This document shows, piece after piece, positions 25,455 through 34,684 of a stretch of 60,819 nucleotides of DNA. How positions within the stretch are numbered: the first letter of the stretch is position 1; each line of letters begins with the position of its first letter. The DNA is taken from the NCBI GenBank assembly GCA_021738625.1, contig JAIPBS010000024.1:1-60819 (forward strand). The letters are read 5' to 3'. Position numbers and translations under genes: made by a program. Origin of the DNA: Bacteroidales bacterium (GTDB taxonomy: Bacteria > Bacteroidota > Bacteroidia > Bacteroidales > JAIOZK01). Under the pieces are notes generated by a model. It worked only from the letters and a program-made list of their open reading frames with translations, did not search any database and was not told where the DNA came from.

Positions 25455-26042
25455 ATGCAAGTCACAAAAGTAAACGACAAAGAGCTTATAAGTAAATATT
25501 TACAAGGTAATCAAGCCAGCCTTGAGAAACTCATTAAGCGCCATCAAAATAAGGTTTTCGCCTATATTTTAATGATCGTCAAAGATAAGGAACTGGCCGA
25601 TGACATTTTCCAGGACACCTTCATCAAAGTGATTAACACGATCAAAGCAGGATCGTACAAAGAGGAAGGGAAATTCATCCAGTGGGTAATGCGGATCGCA
25701 CACAACCTGATCATCGATCATTTCAGAAAATCAAAGCGGATACCCGTTATCGACAACAGCAAAGACGAATACGACATTTTTGATACCATCAGTTTGAAAG
25801 ATCCCTCGGTTGAGGAAAGGATGGTAACGGACCAAATTCATGAAGATGTTCGTAAACTGATCGAATACCTGCCACCCGAGCAAAAAGAAGTTTTGTTCAT
25901 GAGGCATTATTCCGAAATGAGCTTTAAGGACATTGCCGAACAAACCAATGTTAGCATCAACACGGCACTGGGCCGGATGCGTTACGCCCTGATCAACCTA
26001 AGGAAATTGATTGCAGAGAACAACATCATCCTCACAAAATAA
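25455..26042 (+). CDS. ECF-type RNA polymerase sigma factor
   Basis: 195 residues. Region 2 runs through RHQNKVFAYILMIVKDKELA, DDIFQDTFIKV and FIQWVMRIAHNLIIDHFRK; region 4 through LPPEQKEVLFMRHYSEMSF and the helix-turn-helix IAEQTNVSINTALGRMRYAL. Region 3 is absent, as in ECF factors. No anti-sigma gene adjoins it; instead a small conserved-looking protein follows. The ribosome binding site AAAGGGAGG a few bases before the ATG is unusually strong for this genome. The long leader leaves room for post-transcriptional control. Confidence 0.9.
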   Translation: MQVTKVNDKELISKYLQGNQASLEKLIKRHQNKVFAYILMIVKDKELADDIFQDTFIKVINTIKAGSYKEEGKFIQWVMRIAHNLIIDHFRKSKRIPVIDNSKDEYDIFDTISLKDPSVEERMVTDQIHEDVRKLIEYLPPEQKEVLFMRHYSEMSFKDIAEQTNVSINTALGRMRYALINLRKLIAENNIILTK

Positions 26043-26122
26043 TTTAAGGATTTTGTGAAATAATCTCAGAGGATTTTTCGTTTGCAGTTGTACATTCACT
26101 TTAAGGATCAATTCAATTGCCT

Positions 26123-26302
26123 ATGAAAAATCATTCTACGCTTAACCAACAAAAAGGACAATCAGACAAGGAAACGGAGCAGGCAGCAAAGCCTGAAAAC
26201 GAACCCAGCGAAATGGTGATCAAGAACATCATGAGTTATTCCAGATCACTGGTGGTCTTTAAATCAAAGTTTAGCGGAAATGTTAATTTGATTTTAAACT
26301 GA
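26123..26302 (+). CDS. Small protein downstream of the ECF sigma factor
   Basis: 59 residues from an ATG at 26123. The first half is polar and acidic (SDKETEQAAKPENEPSE); the second half is an ordered-looking VIKNIMSYSRSLVVFKSKF ending in VNLILN. It is followed by a strong terminator, so it shares the sigma-factor transcript. From memory, short proteins with the pattern I-x-N-I-x-x-Y-S-x-x-L near the end occur at this place in other Bacteroidota, which supports it as a gene. Its function is unknown; a partner of the sigma factor is an inference from position only. Confidence 0.55.
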   Translation: MKNHSTLNQQKGQSDKETEQAAKPENEPSEMVIKNIMSYSRSLVVFKSKFSGNVNLILN

Positions 26303-26327
26303 TGTTTAACCTTTAAAAAAATTTGTC

Positions 26328-26361
26328 ATCCCGGTCTTTCGGCCGGGATTTTTTTATTTTT
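26328..26361 (+). terminator. Intrinsic terminator after the sigma-factor operon
   Basis: ATCCCGG and CCGGGAT stem around TCTTTCGG, followed by TTTTTTATTTTT. It isolates the sigma operon from nth. Confidence 0.85.
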
Positions 26362-26383
26362 ACCCAATCAAAAATCATGAACA

Positions 26384-27028
26384 TTGACGCGAAAAGAAAA
26401 ATTCCGGATTGCCATCGAATACTTTGAAAAACACCGTCCGGTGGCGGAAACGGAATTGGAATATACATCCGCCTACCAATTGATCGTTGCGGTGATCCTG
26501 TCGGCACAATGCACCGACAAACGCGTGAATATGATCACCCCCAGGTTTTTCATGCAATTCCCGGATGCGGAAAGCTTATCAAAAGCTTCACAGGAGGAAG
26601 TCTTTGAACTGATCAAAAGCTGTTCGTATCCAAACAACAAGGCAAAACACCTGGTCGGAATGGCCGACACCCTGCAACATGAATTTGGCGGCATCGTTCC
26701 GGAAGAAGTGGATGAGCTTCAAAAACTTCAAGGAGTCGGCAGGAAATCGGCCAATGTGATCGCTTCGGTTGTTTACAATAAACCCGCATTGGCAGTCGAC
26801 ACACACGTGTTCAGGGTTTCGGCAAGAATAGGCCTGACGATTGGAGCAAAAAATCCACTACAGGCCGAGAAACAGCTTGTGAAATATATACCCGGGGAGA
26901 AAATCTCAATCGCACATCACTGGCTTATTTTGCATGGCAGGTATATTTGCCAGGCACGTAAACCAAAATGTGATGAATGCGGTCTGAAAGGCATCTGCAA
27001 ATATTACAACAGCAGAATCAAAGTTTGA
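26384..27028 (+). CDS. nth: Endonuclease III
   Basis: 214 residues, usual length. A base-excision-repair DNA glycosylase/AP lyase for oxidised pyrimidines. Helix-hairpin-helix LQGVGRKSANVI with catalytic Lys121, the catalytic Asp139 in AVDTHVFR, and the 4Fe-4S cluster cysteines 189, 196, 199 and 205 in the spacing 6-2-5. The start codon appears to be TTG at 26384: a stop lies in frame just upstream, the nearest ATG (26377) is out of frame, and homologues begin at the same distance from VAETEL. Confidence 0.95.
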   Translation: MTRKEKFRIAIEYFEKHRPVAETELEYTSAYQLIVAVILSAQCTDKRVNMITPRFFMQFPDAESLSKASQEEVFELIKSCSYPNNKAKHLVGMADTLQHEFGGIVPEEVDELQKLQGVGRKSANVIASVVYNKPALAVDTHVFRVSARIGLTIGAKNPLQAEKQLVKYIPGEKISIAHHWLILHGRYICQARKPKCDECGLKGICKYYNSRIKV

Positions 27029-27081
27029 GCAAATGTTGATAATTCAAAAGGAACCTTTCCTGAAAAACGGGGATATAATAA

Positions 27082-27089
27082 TATATTTG
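27082..27089 (+). promoter_or_regulatory. -7 promoter box for bcp-recA (TATATTTG)
   Basis: Exact TAnnTTTG box 26 bp before the bcp ATG. Confidence 0.55.
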
Positions 27090-27115
27090 CATGAATCGAA
27101 AAAAAATAACTAAAA

Positions 27116-27580
27116 ATGACAAAACTTAAGGAAGGAGATACCGCCCCTCATTTTATAGCGAAAGACCAGCACGGCAACACCATAGATCTTGATGATTACA
27201 AAGGAAAAAAAGTGGTTCTTTATTTTTATCCCAAGGACAACACCCCCGGATGCACGGCGGAAGCCTGTAACCTGAGGGACAACTATGAAGCGCTTATTGA
27301 AAAAGGATTCAAAATCATTGGGGTAAGCGCGGATGATGAGAAATCACATCAAAAATTCACCGAGAAATATGATCTTCCCTTTCCTCTTATTCCTGATACA
27401 AAGAAGGAAATCATCAAAGCATATGATGTCTGGGGTCCGAAAAAATTCATGGGAAAGGAATACGAAGGCATCAACCGGACCACCTTCGTGATCTCGGAAG
27501 AAGGAAAAATTGAGAAGATATTCACCAAAGTAAAGACCAGGGAACACACCAACCAGATCCTTGAGTCGTATAACGATTAA
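27116..27580 (+). CDS. bcp: Thioredoxin-dependent peroxiredoxin (Bcp/PrxQ)
   Basis: 154 residues. It reduces hydrogen and organic peroxides with electrons from thioredoxin. The peroxidatic Cys46 and resolving Cys51 are seen in [14 protein letters not shown]; the conserved arginine is in NRTTFVI. Only 11 bp separate it from recA, so the two are probably cotranscribed, which would tie peroxide defence to DNA repair. Confidence 0.95.
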   Translation: MTKLKEGDTAPHFIAKDQHGNTIDLDDYKGKKVVLYFYPKDNTPGCTAEACNLRDNYEALIEKGFKIIGVSADDEKSHQKFTEKYDLPFPLIPDTKKEIIKAYDVWGPKKFMGKEYEGINRTTFVISEEGKIEKIFTKVKTREHTNQILESYND

Positions 27581-27591
27581 AACATACAACC

Positions 27592-28617
27592 ATGGCAAAA
27601 GAAACGAGCAACACCAACGATAAGGTAACAAAAGAAAAACTGAAAGCCTTAGACCTGACTTTGTCCAATATCGAAAAGAACTACGGCAAGGGCGCCATCA
27701 TGAAACTGGGCGAGGGCGCCCAGAGCAATGTGGAAAGCATCCCATCGGGTTCCATCGGGCTTGATGTGGCCCTGGGTGTAAACGGTTTTCCCAAAGGCAG
27801 GGTCATTGAAATATATGGACCTGAAAGCTCCGGGAAAACTACGCTTGCATTGCACGCCATTGCAGAATCCCAGAAAAAAGGGGGCATCGCCGCCTTTATC
27901 GATGCCGAGCATGCATTCGACAGGTTTTACGCAAAGAAGCTGGGAATTGATATCGAAAACCTTTTGATAAGCCAACCCGATCACGGCGAACAGGCCCTTG
28001 AAATCACGGACAACCTGATCCGCTCCGGCGCCATCGACATCATCGTGATCGACTCGGTTGCCGCACTGGTACCACGCAGCGAGCTGGAAGGTGAAATGGG
28101 CGATTCGAAGATGGGCGTTCAGGCACGCCTGATGTCTCAAGCCCTTAGAAAACTAACTTCCACCATCAGCAAAACCGGCGCCTGCTGTATCTTCATCAAC
28201 CAGTTGCGCGAAAAGATCGGTGTGATGTTCGGGAACCCCGAAACAACCACCGGCGGCAATGCACTGAAGTTTTACTCATCCGTGCGCCTGGATATCCGCA
28301 GGATCAGTCAGATCAAGGAGGGTGAAGAGGCAACCGGCAACCGCGTTCGCGTGAAAGTGGTTAAAAACAAAGTGGCTCCGCCATTCAGAAAAGCAGAATT
28401 CGACATCACTTATGGAGAAGGTATTTCAAGAGTGGGCGAAATCATCGACCTGGGCGTTGAGCACAACATCATTAAAAAAGCAGGCTCATGGTTCAGCTAT
28501 GGCGACACCAAACTCGGGCAGGGACGCGACGCCGTGAAAAACCTTCTGAAAGATAATCCGGAACTGGCAGAAGAGTTGCAGGCAAAAATCATGGAAGCCT
28601 TTAAACCGAAAGAATAA
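27592..28617 (+). CDS. recA: Recombinase RecA
   Basis: 341 residues. RecA forms filaments on single-stranded DNA, drives strand exchange and stimulates LexA-type self-cleavage. Walker [14 protein letters not shown], the Walker [12 protein letters not shown], the L1/L2 loop segments [10 protein letters not shown] and [21 protein letters not shown] and the C-terminal core are complete. I see no obvious SOS operator ahead of bcp or recA. Confidence 0.98.
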   Translation: MAKETSNTNDKVTKEKLKALDLTLSNIEKNYGKGAIMKLGEGAQSNVESIPSGSIGLDVALGVNGFPKGRVIEIYGPESSGKTTLALHAIAESQKKGGIAAFIDAEHAFDRFYAKKLGIDIENLLISQPDHGEQALEITDNLIRSGAIDIIVIDSVAALVPRSELEGEMGDSKMGVQARLMSQALRKLTSTISKTGACCIFINQLREKIGVMFGNPETTTGGNALKFYSSVRLDIRRISQIKEGEEATGNRVRVKVVKNKVAPPFRKAEFDITYGEGISRVGEIIDLGVEHNIIKKAGSWFSYGDTKLGQGRDAVKNLLKDNPELAEELQAKIMEAFKPKE

Positions 28618-28661
28618 TTCTCCGGCTGTTTCGTTTGATATTTGTTTAAAAATCCTTTGCA

Positions 28662-29687
28662 ATGAACAAACATTTTCATTGGCTTATTGCTGTTTTAATT
28701 ATCGGACTGCTTACGGCATGTAATTCCGAAGAAAGAAAGAATGAAAAAGAGCCTGAATATAGTGAGACTTCCGAGTTGGAGATCATCAATAAAAGAATCT
28801 TAAAAGATAGCACCAACCCGGAACTTTACAACCTACGGGCGCAATATCATATAAATCATAAGGAGATCAACAAAGCCTTATCAGACATCAACAAAGCCAT
28901 ACAACTGGACGATCAAAACCCCGATTACCTAATCACATTATCCGATATATACCTGGCTATGGGGCAAGCGGATAAATGTGAAGAATCGCTGGTGAAAGCT
29001 CACCAACTGGATGAAGAAAATAACGACATCCTGCTTAAGCTGGCTGAGATCAACTTCCTGGTGAGAGATTACAAAGAAGCCATCGGCTGTCTAAATACGA
29101 TTATTGAACGTGATGCCAGTCTGCCCATGCCATACATCATTAAGGGTTATGCATACCTGGAGGGCGGCGATACCGCTCGTGCAATCGACAATTTCAGACA
29201 GGCTGCAGCCAGGGATCCCGAAAACTACGAGGCAAACTTTCAACTGGGCCTTGTGCATGCCGCCCGGGGAGAAGAAATTGCAGAAGACTATTTCAAAAAA
29301 GCTCTGAATACAGACCCCAACAGCAAAGAAACACTTTACGGACTGGCTATGTATTACCAGAACACATATGAGATCGACAAAGCACTTGAGCATTATCAGC
29401 GCATTGTACTGCTTGACTCAAATTTTGCAAATGCCTATTTTAACATGGGCTACATCAACCTGGTTTTTAAAGAAAATTTTGAGGAGGCGCGAAAGCATTT
29501 TAATAAAGCGGTTCAGGCCGATCCTAAATACGTGAATGCCTTGTACAACAGGGGATACTGCAATGAACTTTTGGGAGATTACAACAAGGCCAGGGCAGAC
29601 TACCAGAAAGTACTTGAGCTGCATACCAATTACCAAAAAGCCATCGACGGGTTAAACAGATTGGATCAGATCAGGCTGCAGGAGTGA
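28662..29687 (+). CDS. TPR-repeat lipoprotein
   Basis: 341 residues with a lipoprotein signal (LIIGLLTAC). The rest is built of about eight tetratricopeptide repeats, for example ALSDINKAIQLDDQNPDYLI, AIDNFRQAAARDPENYEAN, ALEHYQRIVLLDSNFANAY and ARADYQKVLELHTNYQKAI. Such proteins act as protein-binding scaffolds, here probably periplasmic on the outer membrane. It follows recA by 44 bp. Its stop directly abuts the end of the convergent Hpt gene. Confidence 0.9.
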   Translation: MNKHFHWLIAVLIIGLLTACNSEERKNEKEPEYSETSELEIINKRILKDSTNPELYNLRAQYHINHKEINKALSDINKAIQLDDQNPDYLITLSDIYLAMGQADKCEESLVKAHQLDEENNDILLKLAEINFLVRDYKEAIGCLNTIIERDASLPMPYIIKGYAYLEGGDTARAIDNFRQAAARDPENYEANFQLGLVHAARGEEIAEDYFKKALNTDPNSKETLYGLAMYYQNTYEIDKALEHYQRIVLLDSNFANAYFNMGYINLVFKENFEEARKHFNKAVQADPKYVNALYNRGYCNELLGDYNKARADYQKVLELHTNYQKAIDGLNRLDQIRLQE

Positions 29688-30044
29688 TCATTGATATTTT
29701 TTGCGCAATTCGTTGAGTTCATCTACCAGGATGCTTGTTTTTTCTTTTAATTCCTGAAAGACCTCCAAGTTTCCTTCGGCTTCGTTATTCTTCCCGCGTT
29801 CTTCCAACTCTCTCGCCAGATCTTTTGGTTCCGGAGCAATAAAATTCGCCACGACTCCTTTCAGGCTGTGGGCATTGAACCGGATGGAATCAAAATCGTC
29901 CTCCCTGATATTTTTTTCAAGCTCCTGCATTCTCTCAGGATACTCCTGGATAAAAATATCAATGATCTCCAAAACCACTTCTTTGTCAAAAGGTTTAAAG
30001 TTCTCAATGAATTGTTCTTTATCGATCATAGTTTCGTTCTCCAT
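29688..30044 (-). CDS. Stand-alone histidine phosphotransfer (Hpt) protein
   Basis: 118 residues, an all-helical Hpt domain. The phosphorylated His is H59 in FNAHSLKGVVANF, with the usual following Lys-Gly. Such proteins pass phosphate between receiver domains. The gene follows a receiver gene by 20 bp on the same strand, and there is no kinase next to them. An in-frame ATG five codons later (MIDKEQF) is an alternative start. Confidence 0.85.
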   Translation of the reverse strand: MENETMIDKEQFIENFKPFDKEVVLEIIDIFIQEYPERMQELEKNIREDDFDSIRFNAHSLKGVVANFIAPEPKDLARELEERGKNNEAEGNLEVFQELKEKTSILVDELNELRKKYQ

Positions 30045-30064
30045 ATTTTAATAAAAATAAGCAT

Positions 30065-30469
30065 TTATTTTTTAACTCGATATTTTCCTGATACGACATT
30101 TTTCATTAGCAATTTCAAATCTTTCATGCCGATGGGCTTGGGCATGTAATCATCCATGCCAACTTCCAAAAACAAATGTTGATCCTCGTAGGGCGAGCTT
30201 GCTGTAACTGCAATTATGGGCGTGTGCACCCCCTTTTCCTGATCGAGTTTCCTGATCAACCCGGTAGCCTTGATGCCGTCCATAACCGGCATTTGAATAT
30301 CCATCAAAATACAATCAAAACCAATCGGGTACAGATCAAGCGCTTCTGCACCATTGTTCGCAATGGTACATTCATGTCCCAGTTTTCGCAAAAAAGCCCG
30401 CATGATCTTCTGGTTGATTACATTATCTTCTACAACCAAAACATGCAAATAATTCTCTTTTTTCTGCAT
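30065..30469 (-). CDS. Single-domain response regulator (receiver)
   Basis: 134 residues from the ATG that leads into KKENYLHVLVVEDN; a frame from 30508 would add 13 unsuited residues. Acidic pocket E14-D15, phosphoacceptor D57 in CILMDIQMPVMDG, switch Thr in IIAVTAS and Lys in PKPIG are all present. No output domain. The sequence resembles the receivers found at the C-terminus of hybrid kinases, and the order receiver then Hpt is that of their tails. Confidence 0.88.
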   Translation of the reverse strand: MQKKENYLHVLVVEDNVINQKIMRAFLRKLGHECTIANNGAEALDLYPIGFDCILMDIQMPVMDGIKATGLIRKLDQEKGVHTPIIAVTASSPYEDQHLFLEVGMDDYMPKPIGMKDLKLLMKNVVSGKYRVKK

Positions 30470-30671
30470 TTTTTTGAGTCCCCCTTTGTTGGAGGGATAA
30501 AAGACCATGCCATATTATTATCCGCTCATACAACGCTCACAGACAAGACCATAGCATCATCTTCCCATGCAACATTATTCTATAATTTGGAAAACAAGAA
30601 CTGAAGTGAAACGATTGGGTTTTTCAATATTCCATTTAATACTCCCCCTGCTCTATAGTGGGGTAGTTTAT

Positions 30672-33188
30672 TCACGAGTTGATCAGACTTCCTATCTGGT
30701 AAACCGAAAAGCTAACCAACCAGGCCAATGCTGTGGTGTACACAGCCATAAATAAAGCCCACTTCCAGCCACCCGACTCCTTCTTAATCGCAACAATCAC
30801 AGCAATACAGGGGAAATAAATCAGGATGAACAACAAGAATGAATATGCCGAAAGGGGATTAAATACTTTCTGTCCTTTTCTTTCACCTTCCATATATCGT
30901 TGTTCTTTTAATTTTTCCGTTAACCCGACATCATTATTTTCGGGATCTTTCTCAAGATACAAAACGCCCATAGTACTGACTACCACCTCCTTTGCAGCGA
31001 TACCCGATATTAAGCTAACCCCCATCCGCCAGTCAAATCCCAGCGGATACAATGCCGGTTCTATAAAGTGCCCAATACGGCCAATGAATGAGCGCTCCTG
31101 TAATTGTTGCATTTTTTTCAATTCAAGCTGTTGGATAAGCGCAGCCTCCTCATTTTGAAGACTTTTTGCAAGTGAATCATTTTTAACACTGCCAATTTTA
31201 CTGCTGTAGAAGGACTCGGTTTGTTGTACTTTTTCATCAAATTCATCAACGATATCCTGGTTTCTGGGAAAATATCCCAAAGCCCAGATTACAATGGATG
31301 CGATCAGGATCACGCCTCCCATTTTCTTCAAATATTGCGAACCTTTAAACCAGGTATGATGAAAAATTGCCTTTGCAGTGGGAATGCGATAAGGAGGCAA
31401 TTCCATAACAAAGGGCATCTCCCTGGCCCGAAACAACGTTTTCCTAAATACAATGGCCAGGATGATGGCCAAAAATATCCCAATCAAATAAATGGAAAAC
31501 AATACCAGTCCGGGATATTCGGGGAATATGGCACCAATGATTAGAACGTAAACCGGCAATCGTGCACTGCACGACATGAATGGATTGATGAGCATGGTCA
31601 CCAGGCGGTCGCTTCGACTGCCGATGGTTCGTGTAGCCATGATGGCAGGCACATTGCAACCAAAACCCATCAGCATCGGGATGAAGGATCGACCATGTAA
31701 ACCGATCTTGTGCATCAGCTTATCCACAATGAAAGCGACCCTGGCCATATAGCCGGTATCCTCCATGATGCTTATAAAAAAGAATAAGATCAAAATGTTG
31801 GGCAGGAAAACGATAACACCCCCTACCCCATCGATGACGCCGCCCACCAGGAGATCTCTGAAAATACTATCGGGCACACCCGAAGCAACTTTTTCACCAA
31901 ACCAGCCAACCAACATTTCGATCCAGTTCTGGGGATACCGGCCTACCGTAAAAGTTGACTGAAACATCAACCACATCAGGAAAATAAACACGGGATAACT
32001 AAGGTACTTATTGGTTAAAACCTTGTCGATTGCCCTGCTGAATATCCTGATATCCTTTTGTGAAGGTTTAAAGGTTTCTTTCAGCGCACCATCGATGAAG
32101 CCGTATTTATAATCTGTGACTATTGTTTCGGGATCGTCTCCTAAACGGTCCTTTATTCTTTCAGACTCGCGCTTAACCGTCGCAACGATTTCTTCATAGT
32201 TTACACAACTTCGGATTCTTTTTCTTTCTTCCGCATCTCTTTCAAGCAACTTGATCGATAAAAACCGCGGACTGACAACATTTGTGATCTTTTTATTTTC
32301 TTCAATCCTGATTTCTTCCTGTATGTGTTTGATGGCACTTTCCGTATCCTCACCATAATTGATGTGGATGTGTCGTACGGTGGGCTCACGGTCATCGAAA
32401 ACCTCAATGGTTTTCCGGAATAACGCATCAATTCCCTTGCCCCGTGAGCTAACCGTAGGAACAACAGGGATACCGATCATTTCCCCAAGCGCCTGATAGT
32501 CGAACACATCGCCTTTTTTCTTCAATTCATCAAACATGTTCAGGGCCATAACAACCTTGATATCAAGGTCGATGAGCTGGGTGGTCAGGTAAAGGTTTCG
32601 TTCGAGGTTGGAAGCGTCAACAACATTGATTACCACATCAGGCACTTCATCAAAAATGTAATTTCTTACAAAAAGTTCTTCGGGGGTATAGCTGGTTATT
32701 GAATAGGTACCTGGCAGGTCAATCACGTTAAAGGTATACTTATCCTGCACAAAGCGGGCCTTTTTCGCGTCCACGGTCACACCGCTGTAGTTGCCCACCC
32801 TTTCCCTCGAATGCGAGGCAAAATTGAAAAGGGTGGTTTTTCCACTGTTCGGGTTACCTACCAGGGCTACATTAATTTCACGGTGTTTGCGGCCGTTTTT
32901 TTTGATCTCTCCTTCTCCGACCACATATTGTCCGAAACCGTTTCCTTTTTGAGTGGTAACGGCTTCCCCCCGTTCCACTTCTATCAGATCCGCTTCGCTG
33001 TTGCGCAGCGAAACCTGATAGCCCATAACGGTATATTCGACAGGATTTTTTAGCGGAGCTTTCTTCCCAACGATCACCTCCTTGCCAACAATGAAGCCCA
33101 TTTCCATAATGCGCCTACGAAACGCACCCCTTCCCTTCACCTTTGCGATGATCCCTTTTTCACCTTCCTTTAAATCCAATAAGGTCAT
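30672..33188 (-). CDS. feoB: Ferrous iron transporter, FeoA-FeoB fusion
   Basis: 838 residues. Residues 1-75 are a FeoA (SH3-like) domain (MTLLDLKEGEKG to DLIEVERGEA) fused to FeoB. The FeoB G domain follows: G1 GNPNSGKTTLFN at 111, G3 DLPGTYS, G4 NMFDE; then a spacer and two Gate-containing membrane halves (FSCSARLPVYVLI-like SCSARLPVYVLIIGAIFPEY and FPCIAVIVAIKKESGG). It imports Fe(II) across the inner membrane, driven or gated by GTP. FeoAB fusions are usual in Bacteroidota. No Fur-box-like sequence was obvious upstream. Confidence 0.95.
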   Translation of the reverse strand: MTLLDLKEGEKGIIAKVKGRGAFRRRIMEMGFIVGKEVIVGKKAPLKNPVEYTVMGYQVSLRNSEADLIEVERGEAVTTQKGNGFGQYVVGEGEIKKNGRKHREINVALVGNPNSGKTTLFNFASHSRERVGNYSGVTVDAKKARFVQDKYTFNVIDLPGTYSITSYTPEELFVRNYIFDEVPDVVINVVDASNLERNLYLTTQLIDLDIKVVMALNMFDELKKKGDVFDYQALGEMIGIPVVPTVSSRGKGIDALFRKTIEVFDDREPTVRHIHINYGEDTESAIKHIQEEIRIEENKKITNVVSPRFLSIKLLERDAEERKRIRSCVNYEEIVATVKRESERIKDRLGDDPETIVTDYKYGFIDGALKETFKPSQKDIRIFSRAIDKVLTNKYLSYPVFIFLMWLMFQSTFTVGRYPQNWIEMLVGWFGEKVASGVPDSIFRDLLVGGVIDGVGGVIVFLPNILILFFFISIMEDTGYMARVAFIVDKLMHKIGLHGRSFIPMLMGFGCNVPAIMATRTIGSRSDRLVTMLINPFMSCSARLPVYVLIIGAIFPEYPGLVLFSIYLIGIFLAIILAIVFRKTLFRAREMPFVMELPPYRIPTAKAIFHHTWFKGSQYLKKMGGVILIASIVIWALGYFPRNQDIVDEFDEKVQQTESFYSSKIGSVKNDSLAKSLQNEEAALIQQLELKKMQQLQERSFIGRIGHFIEPALYPLGFDWRMGVSLISGIAAKEVVVSTMGVLYLEKDPENNDVGLTEKLKEQRYMEGERKGQKVFNPLSAYSFLLFILIYFPCIAVIVAIKKESGGWKWALFMAVYTTALAWLVSFSVYQIGSLINS

Positions 33189-33303
33189 CCAACGCCTTCC
33201 CGCTTAATTTAGATCAAATTAATGTGCAAAGAAAACAACTCTATTTGAATTATTCAATCCCCATTTGTTGGGATTTAACCACGCAGGCCTGTAGGTACTA
33301 ATC

Positions 33304-33846
33304 TCAAATCATATAAGAAGGATTATCTTTTTCCTTTTCAATGATGAGGGGATGGATCACATTAAGAACATATAAAATACGAGGCCCCCAGTGATCATAA
33401 AAAAGCTGTCTGCATTCATGTGCCGCATTTTGTTTGGCTGCCCTTCTGTTTTGCTGATACAGCAACATAAAATCTTTCAGGTCCTGATAGATATCCGTGA
33501 GCATTTCCGATACGCTTCCCCTGACAGGTTCACTGTCGACCGGCGGGGTATAATCCATATACAGGAAATCATCCATACTCAAAATGCTTTTTCTGATGCT
33601 GTTGAACACAATCTCATACTGCTCAAGGGTAACGTATCTTTCGTTGGCCGATGGATCATCAACCTGCACAGGAGGCAACATTGCTCCTTTAAGATAAAGC
33701 AGGGGAAAGAGCTTCGACATGAAATCGATCATTTGCCTGTTTTCATAATGCTCAATTTTTTCTATGAACAAACAGTATTCATTGGCTACCCTTAAAAGTT
33801 CCAGCACATTTTTAGAATAGGCCGGCTCATCTTTGATATTTTCCAT
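33304..33846 (-). CDS. DUF5063 family protein
   Basis: 180 residues, mainly helical, soluble. The start SKNVLELLRVANEYCLFIE, then LYLKGAMLPP and late HECRQLFYDHWGPRILYVLN, fit the DUF5063 family of unknown function. It lies 115 bp upstream of FeoAB on the same strand and is divergent from the Gre-like gene. Confidence 0.75.
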   Translation of the reverse strand: MENIKDEPAYSKNVLELLRVANEYCLFIEKIEHYENRQMIDFMSKLFPLLYLKGAMLPPVQVDDPSANERYVTLEQYEIVFNSIRKSILSMDDFLYMDYTPPVDSEPVRGSVSEMLTDIYQDLKDFMLLYQQNRRAAKQNAAHECRQLFYDHWGPRILYVLNVIHPLIIEKEKDNPSYMI

Positions 33847-33968
33847 CAGACTACTTGATTTAGGTATTTTTTTTGTATCTTAACCGTACGAATTTACGAA
33901 TAGCAAACAAAATAACAATTTTTTTCATCCGTTAAAGTCTACTGTTTCAAAAAAAAAGGAGTGTTAAA

Positions 33969-34421
33969 ATGGGCAAGACAGAAGATAAAAGAAAAATCAT
34001 CGAAGCTAGTATAGCATATCAGGAAAAAACCATCGAAACCTTGCAAGAGGAAATGGAAGAAACGCGCAAAGGCGCTGAAGAAGAAAGCCAGGAGTTGGAT
34101 CTATATGAATCGCATCGAACCCAGCTTTACAGGAAGCGCGATCTTTTTGCCAAGCAATTGCACCAGGCCCTGGAACAAATGGAAGCCATCAAGCGCATCG
34201 ATCCCGATATGATCAAAACAAAAGTTGAATTCGGAGCCATCGTGATAACGGATAAACAGAACATTGTTGTTGCAACAAGCATTGGCAAAGTGGATATAGA
34301 AGGCTCTCAATACTTTACCATTTCACCCCTGGTGCCCTTTTACAAAGCCATGGAAAACCTCAAAAAAGGAGACAGCTTTGAATTCAGGGATCAGAAGTAT
34401 GTTATTAAGGAAGTTTTTTAA
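33969..34421 (+). CDS. Gre-like transcription factor (coiled coil + FKBP-like domain)
   Basis: 150 residues. The first ~75 form a charged coiled coil (ASIAYQEKTIETLQEEMEE), the rest a small beta domain: VEFGAIVITDKQNIVVATSI, then ISPLVPFYKAMENLKKGD and FEFRDQKYVIKEVF. This is the layout of GreA/GreB, which insert their coiled coil into RNA polymerase to rescue backtracked complexes. Compared with GreA it lacks the standard DxxE tip motif that I would expect, so it may be a Gre-competing factor. Such proteins are often mislabelled as 3-oxoacyl-ACP synthase. A good ribosome site AAGGAG precedes the ATG. Confidence 0.65.
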   Translation: MGKTEDKRKIIEASIAYQEKTIETLQEEMEETRKGAEEESQELDLYESHRTQLYRKRDLFAKQLHQALEQMEAIKRIDPDMIKTKVEFGAIVITDKQNIVVATSIGKVDIEGSQYFTISPLVPFYKAMENLKKGDSFEFRDQKYVIKEVF

Positions 34422-34684
34422 GAGTCAATCCTGAAAAAATTGTCAAATCCTTTTTTCGTCAGAGCATTTCTCAGTTTTTTATCACCTGTCCAAATCGGAA
34501 CGTTTAACTCTAATGACAGAGCCATGAAAGGTGTGTCTTTAATATCAATATCCTTACATAAATCATAAGCTTTTTGCCGGCTTTCGGATCCCACGTAGCT
34601 GGCACAAACAAAGTCAATTCTTTCAAAAATGCCGCTTAAATAAAGGCATAGTTCGAATTCAGTCAGTTTGGAGTACTTAAGCAA
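34418..34684 (-). pseudogene. N-terminally truncated PIN-domain toxin
   Basis: The 88-residue frame holds the latter two thirds of a PIN domain: ELCLYLSGIFERIDFV, then KDIDIKDTPFMALSLELNVP and IWTGDKKLRNALTKKGF. The N-terminal strand with the first catalytic Asp is missing, and a stop codon sits directly upstream in frame. The only start is a TTG. A 29-codon frame at 34677-34766 (MKNLEIINIGDRVI) precedes it in another phase and could be a relic of the lost front or of an antitoxin. It overlaps the end of the convergent Gre-like gene by four bases. Confidence 0.6.

Noticed and set aside
28618..28661. Promoter for the TPR lipoprotein between it and recA
   Set aside because: GATATTTG lacks the TA of the box; cotranscription with recA is simpler.
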